Of a DNA stretch of 6,219 bases, positions 1 to 5,584 are shown one piece after another. Origin of the DNA: Candidatus Iainarchaeum sp. (GTDB lineage Archaea > Iainarchaeota > Iainarchaeia > Iainarchaeales > Iainarchaeaceae); NCBI GenBank assembly GCA_013331625.1, contig DUGC01000057.1, positions 13,738-19,956 of the forward strand, given 5' to 3'. The notes under the pieces are model-generated. The model did no database searches, was not told the DNA's origin, and saw only the letters and a list, made by a program, of their open reading frames with translations. Each line of letters opens with the position of its first letter. The first letter of the stretch is position 1. Position numbers and translations under genes: made by a program.

Positions 1-1
1 T

Positions 2-400
2 CCGGAACTTAGCAAACTCTACTTTGAGGAATTCTCGGCAATTGACAAGGAATGGACGCTGGGCAGTGCAAAAAGCAGGGTAAAGCAGGCGCTCAGGATT
101 TCCCCGAAGTGGTCATTCATAATAGAGCTTGACGGGGCAGCGATCGGCCTTGTTTTTGCGCAGGATTTCAACTACGCGCCGGGAAAATGCCTGCTGCTAA
201 CCGAAGTTTGCGTAAGATCCGGCTACCAGAACAGGGGCTATGGCCACAAGGCACTTGCAATCCTTATCAAAAAGGCAAAAAAGCTCGGCTACAAATATAT
301 CTACCTCACGGCAGTGCGTACAAAAACCGCCCTTTCGCTTTACCGCAAAAGCGGATTTATGCCGGTGAAGGATTTTATGGAACTTGAGAGGAAGCTGTGA
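2..400 (+). CDS. GNAT-family N-acetyltransferase, C-terminal part (5' end outside window)
   Basis: An open frame runs from the window edge to a TGA at 398-400 and encodes 132 residues without a start, so the N-terminus lies upstream. The product is a GCN5-related acetyltransferase, which moves an acetyl group from acetyl-CoA to an amine. The acetyl-CoA binding motif A (Q/R-x-x-G-x-G) is visible as QNRGYG at visible residues 76-81, preceded by the strand LLLTEVCVRS. Motif B appears as TALSLYRKSGF at residues 109-119, the usual helix plus 'Y-x-K-x-GF' near the GNAT C-terminus. The C-terminal strand (PVKDFMELERKL) closes the fold. The acceptor cannot be deduced: it could be a protein N-terminus, a small molecule or tRNA. 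The next gene has its own promoter 10 bp downstream, so the two are probably transcribed separately. The family call is firm; the specific function is unknown. Confidence 0.88.
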   Translation, partial: PELSKLYFEEFSAIDKEWTLGSAKSRVKQALRISPKWSFIIELDGAAIGLVFAQDFNYAPGKCLLLTEVCVRSGYQNRGYGHKALAILIKKAKKLGYKYIYLTAVRTKTALSLYRKSGFMPVKDFMELERKL

Positions 401-409
401 GCTGGCAGC

Positions 410-420
410 TTAATATTTAT
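410..420 (+). promoter_or_regulatory. TATA/box A-like element of the methyltransferase gene
   Basis: The AT-rich string TTAATATTTAT is centred about 22 bp before the first ATG (437) and 25 bp before the second ATG (440). That is the distance expected between an archaeal TATA box and the transcription start. No Shine-Dalgarno lies between the box and the ATG pair, so a leaderless transcript is inferred, with the second ATG fitting slightly better. Confidence 0.55.
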
Positions 421-436
421 CTTTCAATTATTATTA

Positions 437-1216
437 ATGATGCAAAGCCCCCGTAAAGTGGCAAATGCCAAAAACCCCCAGCCAATGAATGCTGCAAGGC
501 GTTTTGCGCAAAGGCGCAGAAATTGGCGGGCATTTTGGGGCTATGATTATCTGGATAAATCCCAAACCCTCAGGCCATTGCTTGAGGTTATGGGCCAAAA
601 AGGCCTTCTTGGGCGGGTGATCGTGGACGCAGGTAGTGGCGCCAGATGGATGCGCGAGCGCATGCAGATACCTGATGGCACGACCAGCCTTGAGGCCAAA
701 CACTCTGGAATTTTTATCCCTGCCTTGGGCAAAAAGATAATCCGCCTTGACATAGCATCGCCAAAACTTTTCAATGAAACAGGCAACATTCTGGAAATGA
801 GGGCGGATATCAAGCGCGGCAAACCTGATTCCAAAATGCAGAAAGGCAGGTTTTCAAGGGCGGCAAAATTTCTGGGTGTCGATCCGCGCTCAAAAGAGCC
901 GGCTGTTGATACAATCCTGTTCTCGCAGGTGCTCAATTACGTGGATTTTCGCAAAACCATCCTCGGCCTTTCTACGTACCTCAAAAAAGGCGGCCGGATT
1001 ATAGTCTGGAATACGGCAGGATATGGAAAAACAGGTTTGTTTAGCGGCGGGGGGCTAAAGAACAACGCCAGCTTGGTCACATTCCTGTCGAAGAACGGAT
1101 TTAAAATTGAGCACAGATCGCCTATAATCGGATTGCATCCCCGCGGAGAATATCCAATAATCCGCAAAAATGGCTATCAATATGAAGGCCTTTGCCTTGT
1201 GGCTGTGAAAAAGTGA
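437..1216 (+). CDS. Class I SAM-dependent methyltransferase
   Basis: A 259-residue protein with the Rossmann-fold methyltransferase signature. Motif I, which binds the SAM methionine and ribose, is VIVDAGSGAR at residues 61-70. The acidic end of strand 2 is IIRLDI at 101-106. Motif IV is VDTILFSQ at 157-164, followed by a helix with NYVDF. YLKKGGRIIV at 181-190 is the typical turn before strand 5. The first 35 residues are strongly basic (RRFAQRRRNWR), so contact with nucleic acid or an anionic substrate is possible but unproven. Residues 107-156 form a long insertion before motif IV, containing a basic patch. The start is an ATG-ATG pair placed as expected for a leaderless transcript. The gene converges on the minus-strand gene ending at 1232, leaving 15 bp. 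It could modify a small molecule, lipid, RNA or protein; nothing in the sequence decides this. Confidence 0.82.
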   Translation: MMQSPRKVANAKNPQPMNAARRFAQRRRNWRAFWGYDYLDKSQTLRPLLEVMGQKGLLGRVIVDAGSGARWMRERMQIPDGTTSLEAKHSGIFIPALGKKIIRLDIASPKLFNETGNILEMRADIKRGKPDSKMQKGRFSRAAKFLGVDPRSKEPAVDTILFSQVLNYVDFRKTILGLSTYLKKGGRIIVWNTAGYGKTGLFSGGGLKNNASLVTFLSKNGFKIEHRSPIIGLHPRGEYPIIRKNGYQYEGLCLVAVKK

Positions 1217-1231
1217 GATCCCCAAAAAACT

Positions 1232-1927
1232 TCAAACGTCGCAGATCCCGATCTTGAGCATCTTTGTTTTGCTGTCAATGTCGAAGACAAGGGAATTTGT
1301 GGTAGAAAATTTGGCAGCATATCCACTAGGAAATATCCGGCCTACATTCCGGCTCACCGCTTTATGTGGATTTCCGTTGGCATCTATCCAGAATATATGC
1401 TCAAGCTCCTGCCCTGCGTCAAAAACCATTTTTTGCAATTTTTCCTGTCCGATCCCCCCTTTTTTTGCCCTCCCACAAATCCTTTTGCAGAAAGCAATAT
1501 CTCGATCTGAGAGCCTCAAGAAATTGCCCAGCAGATATTGTTCCAGGGCAAAGAGCGAAGGAGCCTCAAAATACCTTTGCGCATGTGGCCTTAAAGAAAA
1601 TGGCATTTTTCCCGATTTGATTGGCACGAAAATAAAGCTTTTACACCTTTGTGCAACCTCATGTGAATAAATTTCTGTGTCGGGGATGTCTTGCTTTGCT
1701 ACCAGCCGGCCATCTAACCCGAGCAAAATCCTCTTTTTTGACGTGCCGGAAAACGCATGTTCTCTATCTTCAAAGCAGTCATTTTCCAAAGCTGCCGCAA
1801 AAAAGCTGCCTGCATCCCGGAAATCCTTCCTGCGCCTAGTGGGATTTGTCGTGGTGGGTTTTTTCCTGTTCCTTTCCCAATTGGCCCTTTTGACGCTGGC
1901 TGGAACCGGTTCCTTGTGCCGCGGCAT
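1232..1927 (-). CDS. Unrecognised basic protein of 231 residues
   Basis: I do not recognise this family. The first 35 residues are very basic and rich in Pro, Thr and Arg (for example RKKPTTTNPTRRRK), which looks like a disordered nucleic-acid-binding or tethering tail. After that come short strand-turn-strand units: ILLGLDGRLVAK at 67-78, IFWIDANGNPHKAV at 178-191 and LVFDIDSKTKMLKIGI at 213-228. A central helical part around 124-175 contains two cysteines (147 and 151) beside a basic loop (GRAKKGG). There is no signal peptide or membrane helix, so it is probably cytoplasmic. The start ATG lies 6 bp after the stop of the membrane-protein gene. GTGAGG, overlapping that stop, serves as a plausible Shine-Dalgarno, so co-transcription and translational coupling are likely. 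Long overlapping frames exist on the plus strand here, but this frame fits the intergenic signals best. Confidence 0.68.
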   Translation of the reverse strand: MPRHKEPVPASVKRANWERNRKKPTTTNPTRRRKDFRDAGSFFAAALENDCFEDREHAFSGTSKKRILLGLDGRLVAKQDIPDTEIYSHEVAQRCKSFIFVPIKSGKMPFSLRPHAQRYFEAPSLFALEQYLLGNFLRLSDRDIAFCKRICGRAKKGGIGQEKLQKMVFDAGQELEHIFWIDANGNPHKAVSRNVGRIFPSGYAAKFSTTNSLVFDIDSKTKMLKIGICDV

Positions 1928-1933
1928 TTTGCC

Positions 1934-2176
1934 TCACTTCGAGATTTCCGCGAAATGGAACAGCTCTTTTGCCTGCCAGTAGAGCGCAAGGCCGCCTATC
2001 CCGCTGACCCAGCCAAGGAAATAGAACGGAAAAGCCCCCGCCCCGTTGCCTTGAAGGTGGAGCATTATCCCCTGCATTATGCACCAGATAAAAAGCGATG
2101 CAAGGCCAACGCCATAAATGAAAAATGCGACCGAGCGCACGAACATCTCGCGCGACTGCATGTTGACTGAAGCCAT
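1934..2176 (-). CDS. Small membrane protein with two predicted helices (80 residues, start corrected)
   Basis: The frame stays open to an upstream ATG at 2218, but the start chosen here is the ATG at 2176. A TATA-like box (CTTATATACC on the minus strand) is centred near 2202, 26 bp before this ATG, and the upstream extension would be encoded partly by the promoter itself. The 80-residue product begins MASVNMQSREMF. It has two hydrophobic segments, at about residues 12-38 and 47-67, separated by a short Gly-rich loop (HLQGNGAGAF), and ends in a short polar tail. It should be an integral membrane hairpin with both ends on the same side. No enzymatic motif is visible, and I do not recognise the family. 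It shares a transcript with the 231-residue protein gene 6 bp downstream, so the two products may act together at the membrane; that is inference only. Confidence 0.68.
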   Translation of the reverse strand: MASVNMQSREMFVRSVAFFIYGVGLASLFIWCIMQGIMLHLQGNGAGAFPFYFLGWVSGIGGLALYWQAKELFHFAEISK

Positions 2177-2197
2177 TCTAAATGAAAGGCCGAAGGG

Positions 2198-2206
2198 GTA
2201 TATAAG
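2198..2206 (-). promoter_or_regulatory. TATA box of the two-gene minus-strand unit
   Basis: On the minus strand the sequence reads GCTTATATACCCC, a near-ideal archaeal TATA box. Its centre is 26 bp from the ATG at 2176, predicting a leaderless transcript. It sits in the 46-bp gap behind the stop of the 311-residue protein gene, so the membrane-protein and basic-protein genes have their own promoter. Confidence 0.65.
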
Positions 2207-2222
2207 CATTATTCGCAATAGG

Positions 2223-3158
2223 CTACTTACGCAAAACCCTTCGGGGGCTCTGTGGCTTGCATACGAACACTTTTCCCTTCAGCCTGAATCCTGTGGCCAA
2301 ATATGCCTTTTCATACATCAATTTCTGCCGGTTATATTCAGCGCCTGAAACATGATTTACTGGCAGCCTTCCGATAACGGTGATGCCTAAACGCTTTCCG
2401 AGCAAATTCTGCATTTCATTCACAAGCCGGTTCTGCCAGTGCATCCCTAACACTTTATCCATGGCCTCGTATTGTGCCAATAATTTTCCGTGTTGCCTCC
2501 TTCTGGCTCTTTTTAGTGCGATAATTGATTCCCCTTGGATATTCGTGATTGTAAATGCGGGGGTTTTGCCTAAATAGCAGAAAAGGCCGCCAACGGCGCC
2601 CATGTCCCGCTCTCCGTTGTTTATGCTGATGCCAAAAGGCGCTTCAGGGTGCCTCATGCAGATTAGGCGCCCTTTTATGTTTCCTGAAATTTCAAAATCC
2701 GGTGCAGTGAGCCAGCGCGGCAACGCCTTGAGCATGAATTTCAAGCTCCTCTCCTGCAATCTGAATGGCAGCTTCTGCCTCCCGAGCTCGCGGAAGATGC
2801 AGGAAACCATGTTGTGGGGTTCGGAGTATAAACGGGAAGCCGCGGTTTTACCCTTGTGGCTTTTAGAGAGAAATGACTCTATTGTATTGGTTGCGCCCAA
2901 ACCGATTCGGATTCTTCTTATGACCTCCTGCGAGAATTCTTCATATGGCCTTTCTTTGTATTCCTCAACTGTTCTATACCCGAGGCCAAGGGCAATCTGG
3001 TCAACTGCTGGCGACTTGGCCCCCCAGAAAGACATGTAAATTTTTTCGTCAGGTTTGCTTGCAGGGTTTGACCAGAATTTATGGCTCAATGGCAAATATT
3101 CTTTTTCAAACCTTTTCCAGTTCGCATCCCAATGGGGGAAAAGCATTCGTGCTTGCAT
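2223..3158 (-). CDS. Unassigned cytoplasmic protein of 311 residues (possibly DUF535-like)
   Basis: A soluble 311-residue protein with no signal peptide or membrane helix. The N-terminal half is helical and charged. Residues 163-210 form a strand-rich core: GRLICMRHPEAPFGISI, then ERDMGAVGGLFCYLG, then TPAFTITNIQGES. A basic helix follows (ALKRARRRQHG, 214-224), then a helix with MHWQNRLVNEMQNLLG, a strand LGITVIGRLP, and a C-terminal Tyr-rich helix before a final strand (LKGKVFVC). The order 'GIS...E...G.lf..gk..fti..iQG' followed by a helix reminds me of the VirK/YbjX family (DUF535), whose biochemical role is poorly defined; this is a memory of the pattern, not an alignment. The ATG at 3158 lies about 25 bp from a TATA box, supporting the start and a leaderless transcript. 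It is divergently transcribed from the HAD gene. Confidence 0.72.
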   Translation of the reverse strand: MQARMLFPHWDANWKRFEKEYLPLSHKFWSNPASKPDEKIYMSFWGAKSPAVDQIALGLGYRTVEEYKERPYEEFSQEVIRRIRIGLGATNTIESFLSKSHKGKTAASRLYSEPHNMVSCIFRELGRQKLPFRLQERSLKFMLKALPRWLTAPDFEISGNIKGRLICMRHPEAPFGISINNGERDMGAVGGLFCYLGKTPAFTITNIQGESIIALKRARRRQHGKLLAQYEAMDKVLGMHWQNRLVNEMQNLLGKRLGITVIGRLPVNHVSGAEYNRQKLMYEKAYLATGFRLKGKVFVCKPQSPRRVLRK

Positions 3159-3177
3159 GAAAACATACCACTTTGCT

Positions 3178-3187
3178 GTTATATAAG
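3178..3187 (-). promoter_or_regulatory. TATA box of the 311-residue protein gene
   Basis: The minus strand reads CTTATATAAC, a strong archaeal TATA box centred about 25 bp from the ATG at 3158. The preceding purine-rich stretch (GATAAAAAG on the minus strand) could act as the TFB recognition element. It abuts the box serving the divergent HAD gene. Confidence 0.65.
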
Positions 3188-3197
3188 CTTTTTATCC
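3188..3197 (+). promoter_or_regulatory. TATA-like box of the HAD phosphatase gene
   Basis: CTTTTTATCC is centred about 27-28 bp before the ATG at 3220, and no Shine-Dalgarno follows it, so a leaderless start is likely. It is weaker than the adjacent minus-strand box. The ATATAAG just upstream could be its TFB recognition element. Confidence 0.5.
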
Positions 3198-3219
3198 CGT
3201 TCTTGCCCATTTACATACG

Positions 3220-3882
3220 ATGAAAGCGGTAATTTTCGATCTGGATAATACGCTCATTGATTTCATGCGCATGAAAAAGATCAGCTGCGAGGCGGCGATT
3301 GCCGCAATGATCGATGCGGGCCTTCAGATGGACAAGGACAAGGCATACAAAAAGCTCTTTGAGCTCTATGGCGTCCATGGCATTGAGCATCAGGAAATAT
3401 TCCAGGAATTCTTGAAAAAAGTGAGCGGGAAGATTGATTACCGGATTTTATCGCGCGGGATCAATGCCTACAGGAAAATGCAGGTCGGATACCTCGAGCC
3501 TTATCCACATGTGCGCAGCACGCTTATTGCACTCAAAAAAAAGGGCCTCAGGCTTGCAATTGTGAGCGATGCCCCAAAGCTCAAGGCATGGATGAGGCTG
3601 ACTGAAATGGGGATAGCGGATTTTTTTGATGTTGTAGTAACACTTGATGACACAGGAAAGGCCAAGCCGCACGCAATGCCATTCAAGGCGGCCGTGAAAG
3701 AGCTCTCATGCGCCCCTGCGGAAATCCTTTTTGTCGGCGATAATCCGGCGCGCGATATCAAGGGGGCAAAAGATGCAGGGATGAAAACCGCCCTTGCAAA
3801 ATACGGCCAGATATTCCCTGCAAACGGCATTAGCGCAGATTATGAGCTCAATGATATAGCCGACCTGATCAAAAAGACCTGA
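3220..3882 (+). CDS. HAD-superfamily phosphatase (phosphoglycolate phosphatase-like, C1 cap)
   Basis: A 220-residue haloacid dehalogenase-type hydrolase with all four catalytic motifs. Motif I is DLDNT at residues 7-11, where Asp7 is the expected nucleophile and Asp9 the general acid/base. Motif II is the Ser116 in AIVSDAP. Motif III is Lys149 in GKAKPH. Motif IV is GDNPARD at 173-179, whose acidic residues hold Mg2+. Residues 14-95 form a helical C1 cap, as in phosphoglycolate phosphatases and pyrophosphatase-like HADs. The enzyme should remove phosphate from a small metabolite in the cytoplasm. The substrate cannot be read from the sequence; 2-phosphoglycolate or a nucleotide monophosphate are family-based possibilities. 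The ATG is fixed by its closeness to motif I and by the TATA spacing. Length is normal for the family, and the gene appears intact. Confidence 0.88.
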   Translation: MKAVIFDLDNTLIDFMRMKKISCEAAIAAMIDAGLQMDKDKAYKKLFELYGVHGIEHQEIFQEFLKKVSGKIDYRILSRGINAYRKMQVGYLEPYPHVRSTLIALKKKGLRLAIVSDAPKLKAWMRLTEMGIADFFDVVVTLDDTGKAKPHAMPFKAAVKELSCAPAEILFVGDNPARDIKGAKDAGMKTALAKYGQIFPANGISADYELNDIADLIKKT

Positions 3883-3893
3883 TCGAGCTATAG

Positions 3894-3911
3894 GCCTTTT
3901 GATAAAAAGGC
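3894..3911 (+). terminator. Hairpin downstream of the HAD gene, possible terminator
   Basis: GCCTTTT at 3894-3900 pairs perfectly with AAAAGGC at 3905-3911 around a GATA loop, 11 bp after the HAD stop codon, and is followed by ATATTTTC. Archaeal termination depends mainly on T-runs, so the hairpin may be secondary. Confidence 0.35.
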
Positions 3912-3923
3912 ATATTTTCAGGG

Positions 3924-3949
3924 AAATTGGCCAATAGAGGCCAAATTTT
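3924..3949 (+). terminator. Second hairpin with T-run between the HAD gene and nadE
   Basis: TTGGCC at 3927-3932 pairs with GGCCAA at 3939-3944 around the loop AATAGA. With one bulged A, three further A-T pairs extend the stem (AAA 3924-3926 with TTT). TTTT at 3946-3949 lies at the foot of the stem. It could complete termination of the HAD transcript, or be a small regulatory palindrome upstream of nadE. Confidence 0.35.
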
Positions 3950-3982
3950 GCATTTGCGCTTTGTGTTTTTAGCTCAAGAGCG

Positions 3983-3990
3983 CTTAAAAT
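3983..3990 (+). promoter_or_regulatory. Candidate TATA box of nadE
   Basis: CTTAAAAT is centred about 29 bp before the ATG at 4016. The match to an archaeal box A is moderate. No Shine-Dalgarno precedes the ATG, which again suggests a leaderless or nearly leaderless message. Confidence 0.4.
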
Positions 3991-4015
3991 CCCTTCTGTA
4001 CTTACTGCTTGAGTA

Positions 4016-4756
4016 ATGAATGCAAAGAAAATCGAAGGCCAATTAGTATCAAAAATAAGCTCTTTTTTTAAGCAAAACAACAAGGCGCGTGCAGTGTTGG
4101 GGCTCAGTGGCGGCATTGATTCGGCAGTTGTCTTAATACTGCTTGTAAAAGCGCTCGGAAAAGAGAACGTCACCGCCCTCATATTGCCAAACACGCAGGT
4201 GACAAAGCAGGAAAACGTGCTCGATGCTGAAGAGCTCGCAAATTCCCATGGGGTAAAGCACTTAGTCATTGAAATCGACCAGTTTTTGCGCCCCTTTGCA
4301 GCCCTTCCATGGGAACAATTGAAGATAGCAAAGGCAAACCTCAATGCACGCATACGCGCACTGATCCTATACAATTACGCCAATGCATACAATGCGCTTG
4401 TCGCAGGAACCGGCAATAAGTCGGAAATATACATGGGATATTTTACCAAGCATGGCGATTCGGCAGCGGACTTTTTCCCGATCGGGGATCTGTACAAAAA
4501 GGATGTGAGGGCGCTTGCAAAGCAGATAGGGCTTTCTAAAAAGTTCCTGGAGAAAGTCCCTTCAGCCGAGCTTTGGGTCGGGCAGGAAGACGAGAGGGAG
4601 ATGGGAATAAGCTATGATGTGCTCGATGAGCTCTTGCCGATTATACTTAAGGGCGGAAGGGTCCCGCAAAAGCTGCGTGATGCTGCAGAAAAGATATCTG
4701 CCACAATGAAGGAAACGGAGCACAAGAGGAAAATGCCGCCTATCCTGAAACTGTGA
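4016..4756 (+). CDS. nadE: NH3-dependent NAD+ synthetase
   Basis: A 246-residue enzyme of the N-type ATP pyrophosphatase family that adenylates and amidates deamido-NAD+ to give NAD+, the last step of NAD biosynthesis. The ATP pyrophosphatase P-loop is SGGIDS at residues 31-36. Further family blocks are NARIRALILYNYAN (110-123), GTGNKSE (131-137), HGDSAADFFPIGDLYK (146-161) and PSAELWVGQEDE (182-193), all in the usual order. There is no N-terminal nitrilase (glutaminase) domain, so free ammonia is the inferred nitrogen donor. Length matches stand-alone archaeal and bacterial NadE proteins. The ATG is preceded by a weak TATA-like sequence rather than a Shine-Dalgarno. The stop overlaps the possible GTG start of the following lipoprotein gene, so the two are probably on one transcript, although no functional tie between them is evident. 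Confidence 0.95.
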   Translation: MNAKKIEGQLVSKISSFFKQNNKARAVLGLSGGIDSAVVLILLVKALGKENVTALILPNTQVTKQENVLDAEELANSHGVKHLVIEIDQFLRPFAALPWEQLKIAKANLNARIRALILYNYANAYNALVAGTGNKSEIYMGYFTKHGDSAADFFPIGDLYKKDVRALAKQIGLSKKFLEKVPSAELWVGQEDEREMGISYDVLDELLPIILKGGRVPQKLRDAAEKISATMKETEHKRKMPPILKL

Positions 4757-5034
4757 GTAAAATGGAGCATCTTAAAGCCGGAAGGCCAAAAAATAAAAAC
4801 TTGAATTTGCCGATTTTTTCGTTTTTTGTTTTAGCCCTCTTTGTTTTCAGCGTGGCGCTCTCAGGCTGCCTTTCAGGCCCCGGAAACATTGCAGAGTGCG
4901 AATCAAAAGAGCGCATATGGCAGCGCGACGAGTGCTACTACTCAAATGCAATAGCCCAAAGCAGGCTGGGGTACTGCACGCAGATCATAAGCGATGTGAA
5001 CCGCAACAAGTGCATAAATGCGGTTTCCGGTTAA
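4753..5034 (+). CDS. Small Cys-patterned lipoprotein
   Basis: A 93-residue protein starting at a GTG that overlaps the nadE stop by 4 bp. The ATG at 4762 is an equally good start, with GTGAG upstream as a Shine-Dalgarno, and would give 90 residues. A basic N-terminal region is followed by a hydrophobic stretch at 19-37 and the lipobox LSGC, with Cys39 the predicted lipidated residue, so the mature protein should be anchored outside the cytoplasmic membrane. The short exterior part has four cysteines at 49, 61, 75 and 87, spaced C-x11-C-x13-C-x11-C, with RDECYY and NRNKC at equivalent positions. This is a 26-residue repeat, with the second copy incomplete, and the likely result is two disulfides. 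From memory, similar C-x11-C repeats occur in DPANN surface proteins, usually in more copies. No function is assigned; small size and few repeats are its odd features. Confidence 0.72.
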   Translation: MSKMEHLKAGRPKNKNLNLPIFSFFVLALFVFSVALSGCLSGPGNIAECESKERIWQRDECYYSNAIAQSRLGYCTQIISDVNRNKCINAVSG

Positions 5035-5090
5035 TACTAATCCTGTGCTGTAAGGCCTGTTAAAATAATAATTTTCGAGATTTAGAGGGA

Positions 5091-5109
5091 GGCGTCGCCT
5101 TGCGGCGCC
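5091..5109. repeat. GC-rich perfect-stem hairpin in a convergent intergenic region
   Basis: GGCGTCGC (5091-5098) pairs with GCGGCGCC (5102-5109) around a 3-base CTT loop: eight pairs, one of them a T-G wobble on the plus strand. It stands in the 108-bp gap between converging genes, whose other sequence is AT-rich. It could be part of a bidirectional terminator, with T-runs at 5140-5144 for plus-strand transcription and a TTATTATTTT stretch on the minus strand near 5063-5075. It could also be a REP-like dispersed palindrome. Confidence 0.55.
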
Positions 5110-5142
5110 ACATTAATGCAAATCCTTGATGATCCCTAATTT

Positions 5143-5517
5143 TTACATGCTCTGGAAATCGAGAACGGTTCCTGCCGCAAGCTCGGTTTCGTCAATGCCG
5201 CTGAGGAATACCCCTACCGGCATGCCTTTTTTTGCATTATGGCCGAACTTGGATTCTACCTCAACTATCTGAATCTCGCGGTCCTCAAGCTGCGCCTTCA
5301 TGTTCTCGGTTATAAATCCGTCTTCAACATGCGCAAGGACGAAAATGTGGTCGTGCGAATAGAACCTGCATGCTTTCTTTACAAGCAGTTTCCCTTTCTT
5401 TGATCCGGGTTGTGCTATCCCGTGGTTCATGCGTGTTTCAGGGCTTGATATGACTGCATGGGCAGTCGGTGCGTAGTTCGTTTCTTTTTTTCCGAATGTG
5501 AGAGTTACTAGGCTCAT
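5143..5517 (-). CDS. Unrecognised small soluble protein of 124 residues
   Basis: I do not recognise this family. The protein looks cytoplasmic, with no signal peptide or membrane helix, and appears strand-rich: MSLVTLTFG, AHAVISSP, KLLVKKACRFYS, HIFVLAHVED, REIQIVEVES and PVGVFLSGID alternate with short turns. This suggests a compact beta or alpha/beta domain. One cysteine (50) and several histidines (20, 32, 55, 57, 63, 93) are present, but no clear metal-binding pattern. The ATG is firmly placed: AGGAGG lies 7 bp upstream and a second GGAGG further up. This strong Shine-Dalgarno, unlike the leaderless genes elsewhere in the window, hints at an abundantly translated protein. A palindrome-rich 197-bp region precedes it. 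It converges on the lipoprotein gene. Confidence 0.7.
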   Translation of the reverse strand: MSLVTLTFGKKETNYAPTAHAVISSPETRMNHGIAQPGSKKGKLLVKKACRFYSHDHIFVLAHVEDGFITENMKAQLEDREIQIVEVESKFGHNAKKGMPVGVFLSGIDETELAAGTVLDFQSM

Positions 5518-5524
5518 GGTTTAT

Positions 5525-5540
5525 CCTCCTCTAATCCTCC
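5525..5540 (-). promoter_or_regulatory. Tandem Shine-Dalgarno sequences
   Basis: On the minus strand GGAGG (5536-5540) and AGGAGG (5525-5530) occur in series, separated by ATTAG. The proximal one is 7 bp from the ATG at 5517, which is optimal. The distal one is too far to act directly on this ATG and may be a standby site or chance. Confidence 0.7.
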
Positions 5541-5570
5541 AAAAATAAGATTCAATTAATAAAAGAGAAG

Positions 5571-5580
5571 GTTATTAATA
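5571..5580 (-). promoter_or_regulatory. Candidate TATA box for the tandem-SD gene
   Basis: The minus strand reads TATTAATAAC here. Transcription would begin near 5549, giving a leader of about 30 bases that contains both Shine-Dalgarno sequences. A rival box, TTTTATTAAT at about 5555-5564, would give a shorter leader containing only the proximal one. Confidence 0.35.
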
Positions 5581-5584
5581 CTCT

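Noticed and set aside
187..387. A 66-codon plus-strand frame at the left end
   Set aside because: It is out of frame with the acetyltransferase, whose acetyl-CoA motif is encoded over the same bases.
547..936. A 129-codon minus-strand frame inside the methyltransferase gene
   Set aside because: The plus strand here encodes clear SAM-binding motifs, so the antisense frame is a codon-bias shadow.
1254..1670. A 138-codon plus-strand frame opposite the 231-residue protein gene
   Set aside because: It has no promoter or Shine-Dalgarno and is rich in Cys, Ser and Leu, as antisense shadows usually are. The minus frame has a good Shine-Dalgarno and fits tightly between its neighbours, although it too lacks a recognised family.
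1757..2170. A 137-codon plus-strand frame spanning the membrane-protein gene
   Set aside because: It overlaps two minus-strand genes whose starts are supported by a TATA box and a Shine-Dalgarno, and its translation shows no domain pattern.
3706..4374. A 222-codon open frame on the minus strand across the HAD gene end and the nadE start
   Set aside because: It lies antisense to conserved catalytic motifs of both genes and crosses their intergenic hairpins. The protein has no recognisable domain and an unnatural Phe/Ser/Cys-rich composition.
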